From positions 1-64,000 of the forward strand of contig JAATFB010000105.1 of assembly GCA_015655415.1 (NCBI GenBank): a stretch of 64,000 bases of DNA, given 5' to 3'. This stretch comes from Actinomycetales bacterium (GTDB lineage: Bacteria > Actinomycetota > Actinomycetes > Actinomycetales > Microbacteriaceae). This document shows positions 60,639 through 64,000 of this stretch, piece after piece (the stretch's first letter is position 1; the number at the start of each line of letters is the position of its first letter). Position numbers and translations under genes: made by a program. The notes beneath the pieces were generated by a model. The model was given only the letters and a program-made list of their open reading frames with translations. It did no database searches and was not told where the DNA came from.

Positions 60639-61233
60639 CCGCCTCGGGCATCCGCTCGATGAATCGCGGGTTGCGTGCGGATGGGTGCACGCACGGCTGA
60701 ATCCTGCTGCATGCACACGGACCGAACGCGCACAGCTGCAGTGGCGAAGGCCCTTCAGCCGCTGTCGGGTGCCCGGGGCTGACCTGTCCTCCGCCAATGG
60801 ATGACGCGCCGGCCAGCGCCTCAGTCACTCCGTCGCTGTCCTCCCCAGACGCTGTCCCGCCCGAGGTCCCGGTACGCTCCGTCGCATGCGTGCCCGTACG
60901 TCCCGGACGCGTGCATCCGCAGTACGCTCCCTCCGAACGCCGACGCCGACCGCGTACGCCCCGCTACGGCGTGACACCACACCTCCGGCGCCCGGCGGAA
61001 GCGAAAGTCGCGCCCCGCTGCCCTTCCCGATCGTCGGTCGTCGTTCGTGTCGCCCTGTCATCGATCCACGCTCGCGCGGACGGACCGCGAGACCGTGTCA
61101 TCGCGACGAGACCGACCGGGAATACCGCGGTCTCGGACGCACATCGCGGTCTCGCGAGATCGGGGCACGCCGCCCAGCGCGCTCCCACGCGGGACCGCAG
61201 AGACGCAGGACGGCCCCGGCGTTCAGCGCGGCG

Positions 61234-61659
61234 TCAGCGCGCGAAGTATCCGCGGTAGTACTCGAAGACCCAGCCGACGAGGCTCACCACTGCGAGGGCG
61301 CCCCCGATCGGGACGATCCACCAGCCGACCGCGATCCCCAGCGCGCCGATCGCCACGGAGAGGCCGAGCATGAACGGCCACCAGCTCCACGGGCTGAAGT
61401 GCCCGAGCTCGGGATCGCCGTCGTCGATGTTCGCGTCCGGCCGGTCCTCCGGCAGCTCCACACCGTTCTGAGTGGCATGCGTGCGGGCGAGGAAGAACGC
61501 GATGAACGCACCGAGTATCCCGGTCAGCGTCAGTGCGACGGTGCCGACGGGCTCGATCTCGTGGTGCGGGTAGTAGAACCACGACCACACCGTGTACACG
61601 ATCGCCATCAGGAAGAAGAAGACCGTGATGATCCAGAAGACTGTCGCGCTGGTGCGCAT
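61234..61659 (-). CDS. ctaF: Cytochrome c oxidase subunit IV CtaF
   Basis: 141-residue small oxidase subunit with four helices, typical of actinobacterial CtaF (the FFFLMAIVYTVWSWF segment; YRGYFAR end). It is 1 base after the ctaD stop, so it is read from the same mRNA. Confidence 0.93.
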   Translation of the reverse strand: MRTSATVFWIITVFFFLMAIVYTVWSWFYYPHHEIEPVGTVALTLTGILGAFIAFFLARTHATQNGVELPEDRPDANIDDGDPELGHFSPWSWWPFMLGLSVAIGALGIAVGWWIVPIGGALAVVSLVGWVFEYYRGYFAR

Positions 61660-61660
61660 G

Positions 61661-63409
61661 TCACCTCACCTCATCGGAGTCGACGTCGACGACCGCCATG
61701 TCGGGTGCGTCCTTGGCCGGCCCGATCCCGATGGGGATCCCCGCCTCGGGGTGGTTCAGGTCGAACGCCGGCGATTCGCTCCGGATGCGCGGGATGGACG
61801 TGAAGTTGTGCCGCGGCGGCGGACAGCTCGTCGCCCACTCGAGCGAGCGTCCGTACCCCCACGGGTCGTTGACCGTCACCCTGGCGCCCGACCGTGCCGT
61901 GATGTACACGTTCAGGAAGAACGGGATCATCGACACCGCCAGGAGACCCGCACCGATCGTCGACACCTGGTTCATCCACGTGAAGCCGTCCTGCGGGAGG
62001 TAGGTGTAGTAGCGGCGCGGCATGCCCACCACGCCGAGCCAGTGCTGGATCAGGAACGTGGTGTGGAACCCGATGAACAGCAGCCAGAAGTGCCACTTGC
62101 CGAGCCTGTCGTTCAGCATCTTGCCGGTCCACTTCGGCCACCAGAAGTAGAAGCCGGAGAACATCGCGAACACGACGGTGCCGAACACCACGTAGTGGAA
62201 GTGCGCCACCACGAAGTAGGTGTCGGAGACATGGAAGTCCAGCGGTGGCGACGCCAGGATGACGCCCGTGAGCCCGCCGAACGTGAATGTGACCAGGAAC
62301 CCGATGGCCCACAGCATCGGCGCCTCGAAGGTGATCGATCCCCGCCACATCGTTCCGATCCAGTTGAAGATCTTCACGCCCGTCGGCACCGCGATGAGCA
62401 TCGTCATCAGCGAGAAGAACGGCAGCAGCACCATGCCGGTGACGTACATGTGGTGTGCCCACACCGTGACCGACAGCGCCGCGATCGAGATCGTCGCGTA
62501 GACCAGCGTCTTGTACCCGAACACCGGCTTGCGGCTGAACACGGGGAACACCTCGGAGACGATGCCGAAGAACGGCAGCGCGATGATGTACACCTCCGGA
62601 TGCCCGAAGAACCAGAACAGGTGCTGCCACAGGATCGCGCCTCCGTTGGCCGCGTCGAACACGTGGGCCCCCAGCACGCGGTCGGCGGACGCGGCGAAGA
62701 TCGCGGCGGCGAGAACCGGGAACGCCATCAGCACCAGGATCGAGGTGACCAGCGCGTTCCACGTGAAGATCGGCATGCAGAACATCGTCATGCCCGGCGC
62801 GCGGAGTGTGATGACCGTGGTGATGAAGTTGACGGCGCCCAGGATGGTGCCGAAGCCGGAGATGCCGAGGCCCAGCATCCACATGTTGCCGCCCAGGCCC
62901 GGGGAGAACGTCGTCGACGCCAGGGGCTGGTAGGCGAACCAGCCGAAGGACGCCGCGCCCTGCGGCGTGAGGAAGCCCGCGACGGCGATCAGCGACCCGA
63001 AGTTGTACAGCCAGTACGCGAAGGCGTTCAACCGCGGGAACGCGACGTCGGGAGCGCCGATCTGCAGCGGCATGATCACGTTGACGAAACCCGCGAAGAG
63101 GGGCGTCGCGAACATGAGCAGCATGATCGTGCCGTGCATGGTGAACAGCTGGTTGTACTGCTCACGCGTCTGCACCACCTCGAGACCGGGCTCGAAGAGC
63201 TGCGCACGGATGATCAGCGCCATCACGCCGCCGATGCAGAAGTACACGAACGACGTGATCAGGTACATGTACCCGATCGTCTTGTGGTCGGTGGAGGTGA
63301 TCCAGCTGACCAGGATGTTGCCCTTGCGGTGCACCTTCGTGGCGCCGAGTACCTGAGCAGTCGGCGAATGCGTGGTCGCCGCGGGAGCCGGTGCTGTGGT
63401 CGTACTCAT
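61661..63409 (-). CDS. ctaD: Cytochrome c oxidase subunit I CtaD
   Basis: 582-residue heme-copper oxidase subunit I with twelve membrane helices. It contains [14 protein letters not shown] (CuB/heme a3 His-Tyr region), AHHMY and HFHYVVFG. It is the catalytic subunit reducing O2 to water and pumping protons. ATG 63409 follows ctaC after 11 bases. Confidence 0.97.
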   Translation of the reverse strand: MSTTTAPAPAATTHSPTAQVLGATKVHRKGNILVSWITSTDHKTIGYMYLITSFVYFCIGGVMALIIRAQLFEPGLEVVQTREQYNQLFTMHGTIMLLMFATPLFAGFVNVIMPLQIGAPDVAFPRLNAFAYWLYNFGSLIAVAGFLTPQGAASFGWFAYQPLASTTFSPGLGGNMWMLGLGISGFGTILGAVNFITTVITLRAPGMTMFCMPIFTWNALVTSILVLMAFPVLAAAIFAASADRVLGAHVFDAANGGAILWQHLFWFFGHPEVYIIALPFFGIVSEVFPVFSRKPVFGYKTLVYATISIAALSVTVWAHHMYVTGMVLLPFFSLMTMLIAVPTGVKIFNWIGTMWRGSITFEAPMLWAIGFLVTFTFGGLTGVILASPPLDFHVSDTYFVVAHFHYVVFGTVVFAMFSGFYFWWPKWTGKMLNDRLGKWHFWLLFIGFHTTFLIQHWLGVVGMPRRYYTYLPQDGFTWMNQVSTIGAGLLAVSMIPFFLNVYITARSGARVTVNDPWGYGRSLEWATSCPPPRHNFTSIPRIRSESPAFDLNHPEAGIPIGIGPAKDAPDMAVVDVDSDEVR

Positions 63410-63420
63410 GTCCGGATGCC

Positions 63421-64000
63421 TCACTCGTTGTTCTTCGGTGCGCCCTTGCCGGGCAGATTCAGGTTGCGATCGACGTCCGCCCCCAGTTTGCCGGTGTAGC
63501 CGCGATCCTTCAGGTCTTGCACGTGCTGTCGGTAGTCGGACTCCGAGACGACCTTCACGTTGAACAGCATCGCCGAGTGGTACTCGCCGCAGAGCTCGGC
63601 GCACTTGCCCGCGTACGTTCCCTCCCGCGTCGGCTCGAGGTACATGTAGTTGGTGTGCCCCGGGATCACGTCCTTCTTGTAGAGGAAGGCCGGCACCCAG
63701 AACGAGTGGATGACATCACGCGAGTTGAGCTTGATGGTCACCTTCTTGTCCACCGGCAGATACAGGGTGGGGATCTGACTCTCCACCACCGAGCCGGAGG
63801 GCGCGCCGGACTTGTCGTCGGGCTGGGCCTGGATGCCCGGGTCGTAGACGTCGTCGGAGAGGTAGTTGAAGTCCCACGACCACTGCTTCGCATACACCTG
63901 CACGGTCAGGTCGGGGTGCGCGTACGGCTTCTCGATCGCATCCTGGTCACGAGTGGTGAAGGCGAAGAAGCCGATGATGAGCACCAGGGGAACGATGGTG
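63421..64000 (-). CDS. ctaC: Cytochrome c oxidase subunit II CtaC, partial
   Basis: The C-terminal 193 residues of CtaC are in the window; the N-terminus and signal lie beyond 64000. The CuA site is [12 protein letters not shown], with a preceding His ([11 protein letters not shown]). The tail [11 protein letters not shown] ends the protein. It receives electrons from the bc1 cytochrome c domain (QcrC). Confidence 0.96.
   Translation of the reverse strand, partial: TIVPLVLIIGFFAFTTRDQDAIEKPYAHPDLTVQVYAKQWSWDFNYLSDDVYDPGIQAQPDDKSGAPSGSVVESQIPTLYLPVDKKVTIKLNSRDVIHSFWVPAFLYKKDVIPGHTNYMYLEPTREGTYAGKCAELCGEYHSAMLFNVKVVSESDYRQHVQDLKDRGYTGKLGADVDRNLNLPGKGAPKNNE

Larger units (their letters stand above)
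60507..61233. other. 0.7-kb non-coding gap between qcrB and ctaF
   Basis: No gene was found. The gap starts with a terminator hairpin (60523-60566) and has a 16-bp tandem repeat (60580-60611) and an 11-bp hairpin (60604-60638). Further on, GTACG-type blocks recur at 60872, 60896, 60922 and 60953, and GGTCTCG or its complement recurs from about 61086 to 61160 (including GCGGTCTCG twice). These are weak repeats. The only open frames are arginine-rich with no family features. Confidence 0.75.

Noticed and set aside
60886-61803. 305-residue frame in the qcrB-ctaF gap
   Set aside because: Its second half is antisense to ctaF and the first half is Arg/Ser/Pro rich without domain features.
61592-63499. 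635-residue plus-strand frame over ctaD
   Set aside because: Antisense shadow of a clear subunit I gene.

Overview
The window reads as chromosomal DNA of a high-GC actinobacterium, most likely a member of the Microbacteriaceae (Microbacterium-like). The evidence is mycothiol ligase MshC, RbpA, PafBC, the actinobacterial fused-path respiratory genes (ctaE-qcrCAB and ctaCDF), a Ski2-type helicase next to tatAC, frequent GTG starts, and many genes whose start codon lies only 6-8 bases after a TANNNT -10 box (leaderless mRNAs). The genus is an inference.

Layout. 1-5247: a MocR-type regulator (cut by the left edge) diverges from a tightly overlapped four-gene sulfur operon: alpha/beta hydrolase, O-acetylhomoserine sulfhydrylase-like enzyme, SsuD/SfnG-like flavin monooxygenase and FMN reductase. 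20141 down to 5345: fifteen minus-strand genes, mostly with stop/start overlaps and controlled by a divergent LysR gene. They encode an oligopeptide-type ABC importer (five genes), 5-oxoprolinase PxpA/PxpB/PxpC, a fused biotin carboxylase-BCCP, an aminotransferase, a strongly diverged acyl-CoA-carboxylase-beta-like carboxyltransferase, an SDR, a glutamate/leucine-type dehydrogenase, a 61-residue CCCH micro-protein and the biotin importer BioY. This is the most unusual system in the window. It looks like uptake of a lactam, pyroglutamyl or amide-type substrate, its biotin- and ATP-dependent opening, and deamination of the product, with its own biotin supply. 21408-27391: small accessory operons (AEC transporter/aldo-keto reductase/M24-like protein, Nudix, an FtsX fragment, GNAT/DoxX, TetR/RibD-like). 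27503-27836: an integrase remnant and tRNA-Leu(GAG).

28057-43744 is conserved actinobacterial core: M20 peptidase, uppP, mshC, two minisatellites, PAC2, HAD, trmI, FKBP lipoprotein, pafBC, tatAC, HelY-like helicase, lnt, rbpA. The genes of the Pup-proteasome system, which many actinobacteria carry between trmI and pafBC, are not there. 43866-49761 carries GDPD, SPFH/NfeD, an SDR, an S9 peptidase and an HdeD-like protein. 49762-50522 has no gene but holds a dense series of perfect hairpins, a 14-bp palindrome, a 15-bp inverted repeat and a 13-bp tandem array. 50523-52505 holds an SDR/TetR pair and a 2H phosphoesterase. 52783-56256 is dhaKLM (DhaM fused to HPr) behind trpD. 56331-64000 carries cytochrome c oxidase and bc1 genes (ctaE, qcrC, qcrA, qcrB on plus; ctaC, ctaD, ctaF on minus, ctaC cut by the right edge), separated by a 0.7-kb non-coding stretch rich in small repeats.

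All functional calls rest on motif reading and remembered family features. No database search was possible.
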